Assembly (NCBI GenBank): GCA_002353485.1 | Contig: DEJS01000010.1 | Span: 79,870 to 143,869 of the forward strand | DNA: 64,000 nucleotides | Source of the DNA: Prevotella sp. UBA2742 | GTDB lineage: Bacteria; Bacteroidota; Bacteroidia; Bacteroidales; Bacteroidaceae | Direction: 5' to 3' | Shown: piece after piece, positions 25,024-33,341 of the stretch | Position numbering within the stretch: position 1 is the first letter of the stretch | Layout of the letters: every line of letters begins with the position of its first letter | Notes under the pieces: generated by a model | The model's input: only the letters and a program-made list of their open reading frames with translations | What the model was told of the DNA's origin: nothing | Database searches by the model: none | Translations under genes and position numbers: made by a program

Positions 25024-27707
25024 TAAAGCAGCGAATACTGATTCTCGACGGGGCCATGGGCACCATGATAGGGCAGCTCATGGGGCGCACGGGCAACTCC
25101 GACGAGCTCAACCTGTCGCGGCCGGACGTCATTGCCGACATTCACAGGCAGTATCTGGCCGCCGGCGCCGACATCATCACCACCAACACCTTCAACGCCC
25201 AGCGCGTCTCACAGGCCGACTATCACATGGAGCACCAGGCCAGGCAGATGGCACTACAGGGCGCGCGCATAGCACGACAGTGTGCCGACGAGTTCTGCTC
25301 ACCCGAACGGCCGCGCTTCGTGGCAGGCTCCATAGGACCTACCAACAAGACATGCTCCATGTCGCCAGACGTCAGCAATCCCGCAATGCGCGAAATGGAC
25401 TACGACACCCTCTTCGACGCCTATCTCGAGCAAGCTGACGCCTTGCTCGAGGGTGGGGTAGACGCCCTGCTCATCGAGACCATCTTCGACACCTTGAACG
25501 CCAAGGTAGCCATCGACGCCTCACTCCATGCCATGCAGCAGCGCCACCGCCAGGTGCCGCTCATGCTCAGCATGACCATCAGCGACCTGGCAGGACGCAC
25601 ACTCAGCGGACAGACCATCGAGGCCTTCCTGGCCTCCATATCCTCATACCCCATATTCTCGGTAGGACTGAACTGCTCCTTCGGGGCCACACAGATGCTG
25701 CCCTACCTGCGCCAGATGGCCGCACGCGCACCTTATTACATCAGCGCCTATCCCAATGCCGGACTGCCCAACGCCATGGGCCTTTACGACGAGACAGCCG
25801 AGAGCATGGCACCAAGGATGGGACAGATGATTGACGAAGGGCTGGTCAACATCATCGGGGGCTGCTGTGGCTCCACGCCCGACTTCATTGCACGCTACGT
25901 GCCCCTGGTGGCCGGTCGCAAACCGCGCAAGCCTGTGGCACCGCCAACCTGCATGCAGCTCAGCGGACTCAACGCACTCGACGTACGCACCTTCATCAAC
26001 GTTGGCGAGCGCTGCAACGTCGCCGGATCGCGCAAGTTCCTGCGCCTCTTTAAGGAGCACGAGTACGACCAGGCCGTGGCCATTGCACGCAAGCAGGTCA
26101 GCGACGGAGCACTGGTCATCGATGTCAACATGGACGACGCACTGCTTGACGCACGGCAGGAGATGGTGCGCTTCCTCAATATCATTGCTGCCGAGCCCGA
26201 CATAGCCTCAGTGCCGGTCATGATCGACTCCAGCAAGTGGGATGTCATCACCGCAGGCCTCAAGTGCCTGCAGGGAAAGGGCATCGTCAACAGCATATCG
26301 CTCAAGGAGGGCGAGGACGTATTCCTCAGCCATGCACGCGACGTCAAGCGCTACGGAGCGGCCGTCGTCGTCATGTGCTTCGACGAGCAGGGACAGGCCA
26401 CCACCTACGAACGGCGCATAGACATTGCCCGGCGCTCATACCGGCTGCTGACAGAAAAGGTGGGCATGAACCCCCTCGACATCATCTTCGACCCCAACAT
26501 ACTGGCCGTAGCCACAGGCATAGAAGAGCACGACGCATACGCCGCCGACTTCATACGCGCCACGCGATGGATACGGCAGAACCTGCCCGGAGCACATGTC
26601 AGCGGAGGCGTCTCTAACCTCTCATTCTCATTCCGGGGCAACAACTACATACGCGAGGCCATGCACGCCGTATTCCTATACCACGCCATACAGGCCGGCA
26701 TGGACTTCGCCATCGTAAACCCCGCCATGAAGGTGCTTTACACCGACATACCGGCCGACCAGCTCGAGATCATCGAGGATGTCATACTGAACCGCCGGCC
26801 GGGCGCTGCCGACCGGCTCACCGCACTGGCAGCACGGCTGGCAGAAGAGGCCCAGCAGGCCACAACGGCAGCCACCGCAGGCGCAGCCACCCACGCCGAG
26901 CCCGCCATCTCGCGCACGGCCAGTGTGGACGAGCGACTACAGCAGGCGCTCGTCAAGGGCATAGGCGACTACCTGCACGACGACCTCACCGAGGCCCTGC
27001 AACACTACCCACGCGCCGTAGACATCATCGAGGGACCCCTCATGGCCGGCATGAACCGCGTCGGACAGCTCTTCGGCGCCGGAAAGATGTTCCTCCCCCA
27101 GGTGGTCAAGACGGCACGCACCATGAAGCAGGCCGTCACCATACTGCAGCCATACATAGAGCAGCAGCGCACACCAGGAGCTAAGAAAGCCGGAAAAATA
27201 CTACTCGCCACCGTAAAGGGCGACGTACACGACATCGGAAAGAACATCGTCGGCGTCATCATGGCCTGCAACGGCTACGACGTCGTCGACATGGGCGTCA
27301 TGGTGCCTGCCGAACAGATAGTGCGCAAGGCCATCGACGAACACGTAGACATGATAGGACTCTCAGGACTCATCACACCCTCACTCGAAGAAATGGTCAA
27401 CGTCTGCCGCGAACTACAGCGCGCAGGACTCGACATACCCGTCATGATAGGCGGAGCCACAACCAGCGAGCTGCACGTAGCACTCAAGATAGCACCCGTC
27501 TACGGCGGACCAGTGGTATGGATGAAAGACGCCTCGCAGAACGCACTCGTAGCCGCACGGCTCATGAACCAAGCAGAAGAACAGAAAATGGAACACGAGC
27601 TCGACCAGAAGTACATTCAACTGCGACAGGACTACCAGCAGCAACAGCAGCAACTGGTGTCGCTCGACGAAGCAAGAAAAAACAAACCAAAGTTATGGGA
27701 CGAATAA
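25011..27707 (+). CDS. metH: Cobalamin-dependent methionine synthase lacking the reactivation domain
   Basis: 898 residues. Homocysteine domain (1 to about 310) with zinc cysteines 222, 285 and 286 (NCSFG, GGCCGS); methyltetrahydrofolate domain (about 325-600) with NVGERCNVAGSRKF; cobalamin cap (about 645-735) and Rossmann domain with DVHDIGK, whose His740 is the lower axial ligand. The protein stops at LVSLDEARKNKPKLWDE, the linker before the SAM-binding reactivation domain in full-length enzymes (E. coli MetH has 1227 residues). A separate reactivation protein or another reductant must serve this function. The 3' half is rich in C and A and uses ATA and GGA freely. Confidence 0.95.
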   Translation: MEQVIKQRILILDGAMGTMIGQLMGRTGNSDELNLSRPDVIADIHRQYLAAGADIITTNTFNAQRVSQADYHMEHQARQMALQGARIARQCADEFCSPERPRFVAGSIGPTNKTCSMSPDVSNPAMREMDYDTLFDAYLEQADALLEGGVDALLIETIFDTLNAKVAIDASLHAMQQRHRQVPLMLSMTISDLAGRTLSGQTIEAFLASISSYPIFSVGLNCSFGATQMLPYLRQMAARAPYYISAYPNAGLPNAMGLYDETAESMAPRMGQMIDEGLVNIIGGCCGSTPDFIARYVPLVAGRKPRKPVAPPTCMQLSGLNALDVRTFINVGERCNVAGSRKFLRLFKEHEYDQAVAIARKQVSDGALVIDVNMDDALLDARQEMVRFLNIIAAEPDIASVPVMIDSSKWDVITAGLKCLQGKGIVNSISLKEGEDVFLSHARDVKRYGAAVVVMCFDEQGQATTYERRIDIARRSYRLLTEKVGMNPLDIIFDPNILAVATGIEEHDAYAADFIRATRWIRQNLPGAHVSGGVSNLSFSFRGNNYIREAMHAVFLYHAIQAGMDFAIVNPAMKVLYTDIPADQLEIIEDVILNRRPGAADRLTALAARLAEEAQQATTAATAGAATHAEPAISRTASVDERLQQALVKGIGDYLHDDLTEALQHYPRAVDIIEGPLMAGMNRVGQLFGAGKMFLPQVVKTARTMKQAVTILQPYIEQQRTPGAKKAGKILLATVKGDVHDIGKNIVGVIMACNGYDVVDMGVMVPAEQIVRKAIDEHVDMIGLSGLITPSLEEMVNVCRELQRAGLDIPVMIGGATTSELHVALKIAPVYGGPVVWMKDASQNALVAARLMNQAEEQKMEHELDQKYIQLRQDYQQQQQQLVSLDEARKNKPKLWDE

Positions 27708-29176
27708 ATACACTTTTCCTCATGCTCCTCCTGGCACTCACAGCCCAGGCACAGCAGAAACGCGAATTCCGTGGCGCCTGGATACAGTGCGTCAACGGAC
27801 AGTTTAAAGGCATTGGCACACAAGTCATGCAGCGCACCCTCTCATATCAGCTCGACGAGCTGCAAAAGGACGGATGCAACGCCATCATCTTCCAGGTACG
27901 ACCCGAGTGCGACGCACTCTACGAAAGCACACTCGAGCCATGGAGCTACTACCTCACCGGAGAACAAGGCGCACGACCATATCCCTACTGGGACCCCCTG
28001 CAGTGGATGATAGAACAGTGCCACCGACGCGGAATGGAACTGCACGCATGGATAAACCCCTACCGCGCAAAGACCAAGTCGCCACACGCCAACGACCGGC
28101 GCCACGTAGTCCTGCAGCACCCCGAATGGACCTTCCAGTACGACGGACTCACCCTGCTCAACCCGGCACTCAAGGAGTGCCGCGACTACATCTGCGACGT
28201 CGTGCGCGACATCGTCACACGATACGACGTCGACGGACTACACATCGACGACTACTTCTACCCCTATCCCGCACCAGGCGTCGCCATCCCCGACGACCGG
28301 CAGTACCAGGCCAACAGCTATGGCATCAGCAACCGGGGCGACTGGCGCCGGCACAACGTCGACCTCTTCATCGAGCAGCTCTACCACACCGTACACCAGG
28401 CCAAGCCATGGGTCAAGGTTGGCATATCACCATTCGGCATCTACCGCAACCAGAAAAGCGACCCCAACGGCAGCCGCACCAACGGACTACAAAACTACGA
28501 CGACCTCTATGCCGACATACTGCTATGGGACCGTGAAGGCTGGATGGACTACTGCGTGCCACAGCTTTACTGGGAGATAGGACACCGCGCCGCTGACTAC
28601 GACGAGCTCATCCACTGGTGGAACGACCACCTTACACACACCGACCTATACATCGGCGAAGACGTAGAGCGCACCGTAAAACATGCCGACCTGCGCAACC
28701 CAGGCCGGCACCAGCAGGCTACAAAGATGCAACTGCACCAGCAGCTGCCACGCGTCAAGGGAACCGTGCTCTGGTACGCAAAGGCTGCCGTCGACAACGT
28801 AGGCAACTACGGCACCTCACTGCGCAACATCTACTGGCGCATACCGGCATTCCAGCCCACCATGAAGCACATCGACCACAAGGCACCCAAGAAACCACGC
28901 AAGGTCAAGCACTTCGACATCGACGGACAGCGCGTCATCTTCTGGCAGCAGCCCAAAGGCGACGAATGGCACAACATGGCCACAACCTACGCCGTCTACC
29001 GCTTCGAAAAAGGAGAACGCATCAGTATCGACGACAACAGCCACCTCGTCACCACCACACGCAACACCTTCTACGAGCTGCCCTCCACCGCACAGACACC
29101 CTGCGTCTACGTCGTCACAGCCCTCGACCGCATGCAAAACGAAAGCAAGGGCGTCAAGGTCAAGCTAAAACGCTAA
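27695..29176 (+). CDS. GHL10/DUF187-type glycoside hydrolase-like protein
   Basis: 493 residues. A signal peptide (about 1-19, ending TAQAQ) precedes a TIM-barrel domain: REFRGAWIQ, VRPECDALY, HAWINPYRAK, the likely acidic active site in VDGLHIDDYFYPYP, and VCPQ-like CVPQLYWEIG. A C-terminal fibronectin III-like domain starts near 395. Bacterial members of this family are associated with glycan or peptidoglycan cleavage; the exact bond is unknown. The ATG at 27695 overlaps the metH stop by 13 bp. Codon usage is the most C- and A-rich of the window. Confidence 0.87.
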   Translation: MGRINTLFLMLLLALTAQAQQKREFRGAWIQCVNGQFKGIGTQVMQRTLSYQLDELQKDGCNAIIFQVRPECDALYESTLEPWSYYLTGEQGARPYPYWDPLQWMIEQCHRRGMELHAWINPYRAKTKSPHANDRRHVVLQHPEWTFQYDGLTLLNPALKECRDYICDVVRDIVTRYDVDGLHIDDYFYPYPAPGVAIPDDRQYQANSYGISNRGDWRRHNVDLFIEQLYHTVHQAKPWVKVGISPFGIYRNQKSDPNGSRTNGLQNYDDLYADILLWDREGWMDYCVPQLYWEIGHRAADYDELIHWWNDHLTHTDLYIGEDVERTVKHADLRNPGRHQQATKMQLHQQLPRVKGTVLWYAKAAVDNVGNYGTSLRNIYWRIPAFQPTMKHIDHKAPKKPRKVKHFDIDGQRVIFWQQPKGDEWHNMATTYAVYRFEKGERISIDDNSHLVTTTRNTFYELPSTAQTPCVYVVTALDRMQNESKGVKVKLKR

Positions 29177-29204
29177 TCCACCAGCGCCCGCCTCGCGCTT
29201 GATT

Positions 29205-29286
29205 CCATTTTGGTTCCATTCTACCTCCATTCTATCTCCATTCTACCTCCATTCTATCTCCATTCTTTTTTATGGAACCAAAGTGG
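29205..29286 (+). repeat. 11-nt tandem repeats inside a 15-bp inverted repeat
   Basis: Units ATTCTACCTCC and ATTCTATCTCC alternate for about four and a half copies (29218-29266). They are bounded by inverted arms 29205-29219 and 29272-29286, which pair over 15 bp with one G-T wobble. The element lies in the 204-bp gap between convergent genes. The same units occur in opposite orientation at 52853-52896. The rest of the gap (29287-29380) shows nothing I recognise. Confidence 0.85.
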
Positions 29287-29380
29287 AAACAACATTTTCG
29301 TAAAACTGAAGGAGACAGGAGGGGCGAGACAGAGGAGGGGCGAAGGAAATAGTGGGAGATAGAAGACGAGTGCGATTAGT

Positions 29381-30025
29381 TTACCGTAGGTAGGGGTTGT
29401 ACATGAGTTCGTCGGCTATGGTGCTTTGCGGACCGTGGCCGCTGAGCACGAGGGTGTCCTTGGGCAGGTGGGCAACGACATGGTGGAGCGAGTGTTCCAT
29501 CTGGGGCCAGGAGCCCTCGGCAAAGTCGGTGCGGCCGATGCTCATGCGGAACAGGGTGTCGCCGGTGAAGGCGGTATGCTCCTGAGCGCAGTAGTACAGC
29601 ACCGAGCCGTGGCTGTGGCCCGGCGTGCTGAGCACCTGCAGCGTGTGCTGGCCGAAGCTGACGGTGTCGCCGTCGGCCAACAGGCGGCCCGTGGGGGCCG
29701 GTTGCTGCGGCAGCTCGATGCCGAAGATGTCGTGAGCCTGGCGCTCGAGGTGTTCCACCAGCTCGCAGTCGTCGCTGTGCACTTCGACCTTCAGGCCGTA
29801 CTTCTCGTACACGAGGGCATTGCCGAAGTTATGGTCCAGATGGCCATGGGTGGCCAGCAGGTGGACGGGTTTCAGACGCTGGGTGCTGATGTAATCGAGC
29901 AGCGCATCCTGCTCGTTCTCCCAGAACACGCCGCAGTCGATGATGATACACTCCTGGCTCGGGTCGCTCACCACGTAGCAGTTCTCCTGCAGCGGGTTAC
30001 ACACAAAACGCTTAACGGTCCACAT
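29381..30025 (-). CDS. Metallo-beta-lactamase-fold hydrolase
   Basis: 214 residues of the glyoxalase II-like subfamily. The zinc motif THGHLDH, the bridging aspartate in FTGDTLFRMSIGRTD and the late histidine in LSGHGPQ are intact. Likely substrates are thioesters or persulfides such as hydroxyacylglutathione analogues; this cannot be settled from sequence. No signal peptide, so cytosolic. It begins 6 bp after rsmG on the same strand and should be cotranscribed with it. Confidence 0.88.
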   Translation of the reverse strand: MWTVKRFVCNPLQENCYVVSDPSQECIIIDCGVFWENEQDALLDYISTQRLKPVHLLATHGHLDHNFGNALVYEKYGLKVEVHSDDCELVEHLERQAHDIFGIELPQQPAPTGRLLADGDTVSFGQHTLQVLSTPGHSHGSVLYYCAQEHTAFTGDTLFRMSIGRTDFAEGSWPQMEHSLHHVVAHLPKDTLVLSGHGPQSTIADELMYNPYLR

Positions 30026-30031
30026 CTTGTC

Positions 30032-30652
30032 TTATATTGGTAGGTAGATACAGTATTTCTGCTTGAACCACTCCTCCTGGAAACACGTGCTGAGGTCTGT
30101 GGTCTGTACGATGCGGCGGAAGGGCTGCAGCTCGGCCTGAAGGTCGCCGCCCTTCAGACACAGGATGCCGTTGGGCAGGGCGTTGTGGTGCTGCTTCGAA
30201 ATGTTCTTGCGCACTATCTTGACCAAGTCGGGAAGGGGCATTACAGCACGACTCACGACAAAGTCGAACTGTTCCTTCTCCTCCTCGCCGCGCAGGTGCT
30301 GCGCGGTGCAGTTGCTGAGTCCGATGGACTGGCACACCTCCTGCGCTACGCGGATTTTCTTACCTGTGCCGTCAATAAGCTTGAACGAGCAGTCGGGAAA
30401 CAGGATGGCCAGCGGTATGCCGGGGAAGCCGCCTCCGGTGCCAAAGTCCAGGATGCGGGTGCCGGCACGGAAGTTAAGCACACGCGCAATGGACATGGAG
30501 TGCAGCACGTGGTGTTCGTACAGGTTGTCGATGTCCTTACGCGAGATAACGTTGATTTTCGAGTTCCAGTCGCGGTACAGCTCGTCGAGCATGCCGAACT
30601 GGCGCTGCTGCACAGCGGTCAGCTGTGGAAAGTACTTGAGAATTTGCTCCAT
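30032..30652 (-). CDS. rsmG: RsmG, 16S rRNA (guanine-N7) methyltransferase
   Basis: 206 residues. RsmG methylates a guanine in the 530 loop of 16S rRNA. The SAM-binding motif LDFGTGGGFPGIPLA and the upstream HVLHSMSIARVL are diagnostic. The frame stays open far upstream, but the family start MEQILKYFPQL at 30652 lies 9 bp after its -7 box, so longer versions antisense to the HAD and panB genes are rejected. The leader would be only a few bases long. Confidence 0.94.
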   Translation of the reverse strand: MEQILKYFPQLTAVQQRQFGMLDELYRDWNSKINVISRKDIDNLYEHHVLHSMSIARVLNFRAGTRILDFGTGGGFPGIPLAILFPDCSFKLIDGTGKKIRVAQEVCQSIGLSNCTAQHLRGEEEKEQFDFVVSRAVMPLPDLVKIVRKNISKQHHNALPNGILCLKGGDLQAELQPFRRIVQTTDLSTCFQEEWFKQKYCIYLPI

Positions 30653-30660
30653 ATCGGGGG

Positions 30661-30691
30661 CAAAGGTAATAAGATTTTTGGATATTTCAAA
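30661..30691 (-). promoter_or_regulatory. Promoter for rsmG-MBL, nearly leaderless
   Basis: On the minus strand: -33 TTTG (30691-30688), a 19-bp spacer, -7 TACCTTTG (30668-30661). The expected start near 30656 is about 4 bases before the ATG. It overlaps the divergent HAD promoter. Confidence 0.75.
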
Positions 30692-30708
30692 AGAAATGCG
30701 TACCTTTG
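30677..30708 (+). promoter_or_regulatory. Promoter for the HAD-panB-MFS genes
   Basis: -33 TTTG (30677-30680), 20-bp spacer, -7 TACCTTTG (30701-30708). The ATG at 30719 follows within 11 bp, so this transcript is also almost leaderless. Confidence 0.78.
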
Positions 30709-30718
30709 CAGCCAATTT

Positions 30719-31363
30719 ATGGAAAAGAAGAGCGAAATGAAAGCTGCTTTGTTCGATTTGGACGGCGTAGTGTTCGACACTGAACCCCAGTACACCGTGT
30801 TCTGGGGCGAGCAGTGCCGCGAGTTCCACCCGGAGCATCCCGGGCTGGAGCAGGAAATCAAGGGACAGACGCTGGTGCAGATATACGATGCGTGGTTCTC
30901 GGGACCCCTGGCCGACAAGCAGGCCTTGATAACCGAGCGGCTGGACCGTTACGAGCAGCAGATGAGCTACGACTACGTGGAGGCCTTTCCGGAGTACATA
31001 CGTCTGCTGCGCCAGCAAGGCGTGAAGACCGCCGTGGTGACCAGCTCGAACAAGGTGAAGATGGAGGCGGTCTACAGGAAGCATCCCGAGTTCAAGGGGA
31101 TGTTTGATGTGATACTGACCTCTGAGGACTTCTCGGCCTCGAAGCCCGATCCCGACTGTTACCTGAAGGCCGCAGCCAGGCTGGGCGTCGGTCGGGAGCA
31201 CTGCGTGGTGTTCGAGGACTCGTTCAACGGCCTGCGCTCGGGCCGGGCTGCCGGCATGTACGTGGTAGGACTGGCCACGACGAACCCTGCCGACAGCATA
31301 CGGCCGCTGTGTGACGAAGTAATTAACAACTATATAGATTATGTCAGGATACTTAGTAAGTGA
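30719..31363 (+). CDS. HAD-superfamily phosphatase/phosphomutase
   Basis: 214 residues. Motif I FDLDGVVFDTE (nucleophile and acid Asp), motif II VVTSSNKVKM, motif III Lys in SASKPDPDCY and motif IV FEDSFNGLRSG are all present, with an alpha-helical cap of the beta-phosphoglucomutase type. The substrate is a small phosphorylated sugar or similar and cannot be assigned. An alternative ATG at 30737 would begin exactly at MKAALFDLDG. Its end overlaps panB by 23 bp. Confidence 0.88.
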   Translation: MEKKSEMKAALFDLDGVVFDTEPQYTVFWGEQCREFHPEHPGLEQEIKGQTLVQIYDAWFSGPLADKQALITERLDRYEQQMSYDYVEAFPEYIRLLRQQGVKTAVVTSSNKVKMEAVYRKHPEFKGMFDVILTSEDFSASKPDPDCYLKAAARLGVGREHCVVFEDSFNGLRSGRAAGMYVVGLATTNPADSIRPLCDEVINNYIDYVRILSK

Positions 31364-32162
31364 CAACCGCAAGGTGACTACCCACCGGTTGACAGAGATG
31401 AAGCAGAAGGGTGAGAAGATTTCTATGCTCACCTCGTACGATTTTACCATGGCCGGACTGGTAGACAAGGCCGGCGTCGACGTCATTCTGGTGGGCGACT
31501 CGGCCTCGAACGTGATGGCCGGCAACCAGACGACGCTGCCCATGACCGTGGACCACATGATATACCACGCACGTTCCGTGGTGCGTGCCGTCAACCGTGC
31601 GCTGGTGATATGCGACATGCCCTTCGGCTCGTACCAGGTGAACGCCGCAGAGGGCGTCACCAATGCCATTCGCATTATGAAGGAGAGCGGGTGCGACGCC
31701 CTGAAGATGGAAGGGGGCGAGGAAATACTGGACACCGTGAAGCGCATACTGGATGCCGGCATCCCCGTGATGGGACATCTGGGACTGACACCGCAGAGCA
31801 TTAATAAGTTCGGCACCTACGCAGTGCGTGCCAAAGAGCAGGCCGAGGCCGACAAGCTGATGCACGACGCGCAGCTGCTGGACGAGGCAGGATGTTTCGG
31901 CATCACCCTGGAGAAGGTGCCCGCCGCACTGGCTGCCGAGGTCACCCGGAATGTCAAGTGCCCCACTATCGGCATCGGTGCCGGCAACGGTACCGACGGT
32001 CAGGTGCTCGTGGTGGCCGACATGCTGGGAATGACACAGGGCTTCTCGCCACGCTTCCTGCGCCGCTATGCAGACCTATGTACGGTGATTACCGACGCCG
32101 TGGGCCACTATGTGGAGGACGTAAAGAGCGGAGACTTCCCTAACGTTAACGAGTCGTATTAG
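31341..32162 (+). CDS. panB: 3-methyl-2-oxobutanoate hydroxymethyltransferase
   Basis: 273 residues. PanB makes ketopantoate in pantothenate/CoA synthesis. Family blocks: ISMLTSYDFTMAGLVDKAG, VILVGDSASNVMAG (magnesium-binding Asp), DALKMEGG, GHLGLTPQS and IGIGAGNGTDGQVLV. It begins inside the HAD gene and its stop shares a base with the GTG start of the next gene. No other pantothenate gene is in the window. Confidence 0.95.
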   Translation: MSGYLVSDNRKVTTHRLTEMKQKGEKISMLTSYDFTMAGLVDKAGVDVILVGDSASNVMAGNQTTLPMTVDHMIYHARSVVRAVNRALVICDMPFGSYQVNAAEGVTNAIRIMKESGCDALKMEGGEEILDTVKRILDAGIPVMGHLGLTPQSINKFGTYAVRAKEQAEADKLMHDAQLLDEAGCFGITLEKVPAALAAEVTRNVKCPTIGIGAGNGTDGQVLVVADMLGMTQGFSPRFLRRYADLCTVITDAVGHYVEDVKSGDFPNVNESY

Positions 32163-33331
32163 TGAACACGCAGAACACTCCTGTACACATAAGGCTGTGG
32201 CACCATGAGTTCTGGCTGCTGGTGGTGGCGAACCTGCTGCTCACCATGTCGGTATACATACTGCTGCCAGTGCTGCCACAGTGGCTGATGACGACCGAGA
32301 ACTTCTCGCCGGAAGAGACGGGACTCTCGATGGGCATCTTCGGCGTGGGGCTCTATCTGCTCGGGTCGCAGTGCTCGTGGCTGGTACAGCGCTACAGACG
32401 CAACGTGGTGTGTATATGGGCCGTACTGGCGCTGGCGCTTGACGTGGCACTGCTGTGGTATCTGGAAAGCCTGCGCTCGGAGTTTGTCGAGCTGTGGGTC
32501 ATGCTGCTGCACAGACTGCTTCTGGGAGCAGCCTTCGGACTGGCACAGATGGTGCTCTCGTCTACGCTCATCATAGATACCTGCGAGTCGTACCAGCGAA
32601 CAGAGGCTAACCACAGCGCGGCTTGGTTCTCGCGCTTTGCGCTGTCACTGGGACCTCTGGCAGGACTGATGACCTATGAGCAGACAGACTTCAAAAGGGT
32701 GGTGTGGGTGTCGATGGCGTGCGCACTGCTCGCGGTGCTGCTCATCAGACGGGTGGACTTCCCGTTCCGAGCACCGGAGGAAGGGGTGCATGTGGCTTCG
32801 CTCGACCGCTTCCTGTTGCCTCATGGCTTCGTGCTGTTCTACAACCTGTTGCTGGTAAGTACGGTGATGGGCATGGTGCTGTCGCTACAGCTAAGGCCTG
32901 TGTTCTACGGGCTGCTGATGGGCGGATTCCTCCTGGCTCTGCTGGCACAGCGCTTTGTGTACCGCGACGCCGAGCTGAAGAGCGAGGTGGTGAGCGGACT
33001 GATCCTTGCCATCGCAGCACTGATGGTAATGCTGGCCTATCCCGTCAGTCCTGTTGCGCCTATACTCCTGGGCCTGGGTATGGGAATTGTGAGTGCCCGA
33101 TTCCTTTTGTTTTTTATCAAGCTGAGCCGGCACTGCCAGCGAGGCACCTCGCAGAGCACCTTCTTCCTGGGGTGGGAAACGGGGCTGGCCTTGGGGTTGT
33201 GTGTGGGCTATGCACTGTTCTACGGGCAGCGTGACCTGCTGCTTTACGCGGCGCTGCTGCTGACCGCCGCAGCACTGCTGATGTACCATCTGTTTACGCA
33301 CGGGTGGTTCATGCGCAACAAGAACCGCTGA
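32162..33331 (+). CDS. Major facilitator superfamily transporter
   Basis: 389 residues with about twelve hydrophobic segments (for example LLVVANLLLTMSVYILLPVL and ALLAVLLIRR), consistent with an MFS permease. I cannot assign a substrate. It starts with GTG at 32162, overlapping the panB stop by one base; no ATG fits. The end is 10 bp from the convergent addB stop, with no clear terminator. Confidence 0.8.
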   Translation: MNTQNTPVHIRLWHHEFWLLVVANLLLTMSVYILLPVLPQWLMTTENFSPEETGLSMGIFGVGLYLLGSQCSWLVQRYRRNVVCIWAVLALALDVALLWYLESLRSEFVELWVMLLHRLLLGAAFGLAQMVLSSTLIIDTCESYQRTEANHSAAWFSRFALSLGPLAGLMTYEQTDFKRVVWVSMACALLAVLLIRRVDFPFRAPEEGVHVASLDRFLLPHGFVLFYNLLLVSTVMGMVLSLQLRPVFYGLLMGGFLLALLAQRFVYRDAELKSEVVSGLILAIAALMVMLAYPVSPVAPILLGLGMGIVSARFLLFFIKLSRHCQRGTSQSTFFLGWETGLALGLCVGYALFYGQRDLLLYAALLLTAAALLMYHLFTHGWFMRNKNR

Positions 33332-33341
33332 GTGTTTTCCT

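Noticed and set aside
29177..29380. Replication origin at the skew switch
   Set aside because: No dnaA gene, DnaA-box cluster or parAB nearby; the switch follows transcription units.
30653..31816. A long leftward frame extending rsmG to 594 residues
   Set aside because: The added part is antisense to the HAD and panB genes, has no family similarity, and the promoter lies just before the shorter start.
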